In this document: positions 62,598 through 64,000 of the stretch, in pieces
Layout of the letters: every line of letters starts with the position of its first letter
How positions within the stretch are numbered: the first letter of the stretch is position 1
Source of the DNA: Bordetella ansorpii
GTDB lineage: Bacteria; Pseudomonadota; Gammaproteobacteria; Burkholderiales; Burkholderiaceae_B
Direction: 5' to 3'
NCBI RefSeq assembly: GCF_900078315.1
Contig: NZ_FKBS01000025.1
Span: forward strand, 796,171-860,170
Length of the DNA: 64,000 nucleotides
Position numbers and translations under genes: made by a program
The notes under the pieces: model-generated
What the model was told of the DNA's origin: nothing
The model's input: only the letters and a program-made list of their open reading frames with translations
The model's database searches: none

Positions 62598-63671
62598 TCA
62601 TTCGTTCTCGATCACTGCTCGCAACAGCACATACCCCACGCCCATGCCCAGGCCGGCCAGCAGCGCCAGGAACAGGATCAAGGGCTTGTTGGGGCGGGCA
62701 GGTGCATCCGGCCGAACGATGTCGCCATCGAGGCGGAATGCGCGAATGGCGGCGGGATCGTATTTGATCTCCGAAAGCTGACGCAATTCGCTTTCGTTGA
62801 TACGCAGGCCAGGGATGAACGGGTCGTCCTCGTTACGGGCCTGTATGGCCTTGAGCTCCGCCGACAGCAACGGCAAGCCCCGGTTGTACAGATCGCCGCT
62901 GTCGGCATAGTACGGACGCAGCCGGGCCTGGCTGGCATCGATGAGGGAGTTGCCGGTCCGCGAGCCGGGCTGCGGCACGCTGATGTCGGGATTACGCAGA
63001 TCTCCGGCGGACGCCACGCGAATAGCCTCCTGCAATTGCGCGATGCGATCCTTGCGCTGCGATTCGGCAACCATGCGCATCTCGTTGATCGTGCGTTGCG
63101 CATTCTCCTTCAGGAAGTTGATGTCATCGCCCGCGTCCGCCATCAGGGCCTTGCTGGTGCTTTCCTGCAAAAGCTTGAGATAGTGCTGCAACCCATCGTA
63201 GGACTCGTCGACGCTGTGACCCGACACGGTCAGCGCATAGAGATTGCGGCCGCGCGGATTCGGCGCCTCGACCGTGATGCGCCAGTCGTTGCGCAGTAAC
63301 TCCTTGGCCGGAATCGTCGGCAATTTGGCCAGTGCCGGCTCTCGGTCGCGCAGGAACTGCTGCAGCAGCCCGGACGATCCAAGCCGATCCGTGGCGTACT
63401 TGAAGACGGTTTCCTGGGTGTACGGCAACAGACCGACTTCCTTGCCGCGGCCGACGTTCAGCGGCGAATAATCGCCGGTCTGGGGCGGCAGAAAGTAGAT
63501 GCGGGTCTGGTAGACGGGCGTGCTCAGCACGAAAGCGTAGAGCGCACCTACCGCCGTCGTGAAGATGGCACAGAACAGGATGAGCAACTTCTTGCGCCAG
63601 ACCAGCCGGGCCAGGTTGAAAAAATCGAGGCTGTGCCCAGACTGCTGGGTCAGCGGCTGAGGTGATGTCAT
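62598..63671 (-). CDS. wzz: chain-length determinant protein (Wzz-like)
   Basis: An inner-membrane protein of 357 residues with two helices flanking a long periplasmic domain: LILFCAIFTTAVGALYAFVL near residue 30 and a C-terminal LILFLALLAGLGMGVGYVLL preceded by the Pro-rich PDAPARPNKP that marks this polysaccharide co-polymerase family. It controls the length of chains made by Wzy. No BY-kinase domain is attached, so it is of the O-antigen (PCP1) kind. Confidence 0.9.
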   Translation of the reverse strand: MTSPQPLTQQSGHSLDFFNLARLVWRKKLLILFCAIFTTAVGALYAFVLSTPVYQTRIYFLPPQTGDYSPLNVGRGKEVGLLPYTQETVFKYATDRLGSSGLLQQFLRDREPALAKLPTIPAKELLRNDWRITVEAPNPRGRNLYALTVSGHSVDESYDGLQHYLKLLQESTSKALMADAGDDINFLKENAQRTINEMRMVAESQRKDRIAQLQEAIRVASAGDLRNPDISVPQPGSRTGNSLIDASQARLRPYYADSGDLYNRGLPLLSAELKAIQARNEDDPFIPGLRINESELRQLSEIKYDPAAIRAFRLDGDIVRPDAPARPNKPLILFLALLAGLGMGVGYVLLRAVIENE

Positions 63672-63826
63672 GTATGTCCGACTCCAACGCCGCGGCAGGC
63701 GGCCGCGGCGAGCTTGAGTTGCCATGGAGGGAGTTGGAACGCGGGCGACCGGAAATTCGCGGCGCCGCAGTCCCTGCCCGAATTAGCCTGCCATTGTAGC
63801 CGCCCGAAAGCCCGCGGCCACGGGGC

Positions 63827-64000
63827 TCACCGTGCGCCGAATCCCGTCATCATGATCTTGATGGTCAGGATCACGATGATCGCGTCCAGCGCCACCGAAC
63901 AGTTCTTGATGTAGTAGAAGTCGTGTTCGATCTTGACCCGGGTTTCATCCGCGCTTGCGGTATATCCATGACGCACCTGCGCCCAGCCCGTGATGCCGGG
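63827..64000 (-). CDS. priming polyprenyl-phosphate sugar transferase, C-terminal end only
   Basis: The last 57 residues of a bacterial sugar transferase (WbaP/WcaJ type), whose start lies beyond the window. PGITGWAQVRHGYTASADET is the conserved catalytic-domain motif, followed by KIEHDFYYIKNCSVALD and TIKIMMTGFGAR. These monotopic membrane enzymes load the first sugar phosphate on undecaprenyl phosphate. With wzx, wzy and wzz it completes the set for a Wzx/Wzy-type polymer. The gap of 155 bases to the wzz start holds nothing recognisable. Confidence 0.9.
   Translation of the reverse strand, partial: PGITGWAQVRHGYTASADETRVKIEHDFYYIKNCSVALDAIIVILTIKIMMTGFGAR

Overview
The window looks like chromosomal DNA of a high-GC betaproteobacterium of the family Alcaligenaceae, most likely Achromobacter or a close Bordetella relative. 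This is inferred from two Bug-type solute receptors, the block metK-lpxL-lpxL-dapF-DUF484-xerC, the block zur/COG0523-dksA-hslVU, a Baf-type pantothenate kinase behind birA, a SAH riboswitch before ahcY, and uniformly GC-rich codon use. No tRNA, rRNA, CRISPR array, insertion sequence or prophage was seen.

Layout. 0-7 kb: the 3' end of an Anbu protease gene, a Bug receptor, a repeat-rich spacer, a three-subunit membrane dehydrogenase (cytochrome c, small subunit, GMC flavoprotein), then a decayed mazF-like toxin gene. 7-12.5 kb: the SAH-riboswitch operon ahcY - membrane protein - metF, a glycosyltransferase, a DUF1289 protein and kdgD. 12.7-18.7 kb: a LysR regulator divergent from a Bug receptor, a leuCD-like pair and a haloacetate-dehalogenase-like hydrolase, then a HigBA/RelE-type toxin-antitoxin pair. 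18.8-24.7 kb: metK (leftward) and divergent lpxL-lpxL-dapF-DUF484-xerC. 24.7-31.1 kb: a zinc region with a ZnuD-like receptor, a NicO-family permease, a DUF1007 protein, Zur, and a COG0523 GTPase, with two matching Zur-box candidates. 31.2-36.2 kb: dksA, hslVU, a CusF-like protein, a PduO adenosyltransferase and an aldo/keto reductase. 36.4-43.7 kb: lipA, a 3-kb DCC/ArsR/DUF4166 module, then lipB-ybeD-dat-dac. 43.9-48.1 kb: an alpha/beta hydrolase and an Mla-like lipid transport operon. 48.3-50.6 kb: birA, coaX, a tiny membrane ORF and a Rap1a/Tai-like protein. 50.8-64 kb: LPS core genes (waaA, waaC, galE), then a surface polysaccharide locus (two GT4, Wzx, Wzy, GT2, and on the other strand ManC, GT2, Wzz and the end of a priming sugar transferase).

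Systems. AhcY, MetF and MetK belong to one methyl cycle: AhcY removes S-adenosylhomocysteine, MetF supplies methyl-THF and MetK makes SAM. The riboswitch ties the first operon to SAH. The zinc genes form a probable Zur regulon combining outer-membrane uptake, a candidate inner-membrane permease with a periplasmic partner, and a zinc metallochaperone-type GTPase. The polysaccharide locus contains the parts of a Wzx/Wzy pathway. The best candidates for less-described biology are the Zur-linked NicO/DUF1007 pair, the DCC-ArsR-DUF4166 module lying between lipA and lipB, the leuCD-like catabolic cluster, and the structured leader of metK.
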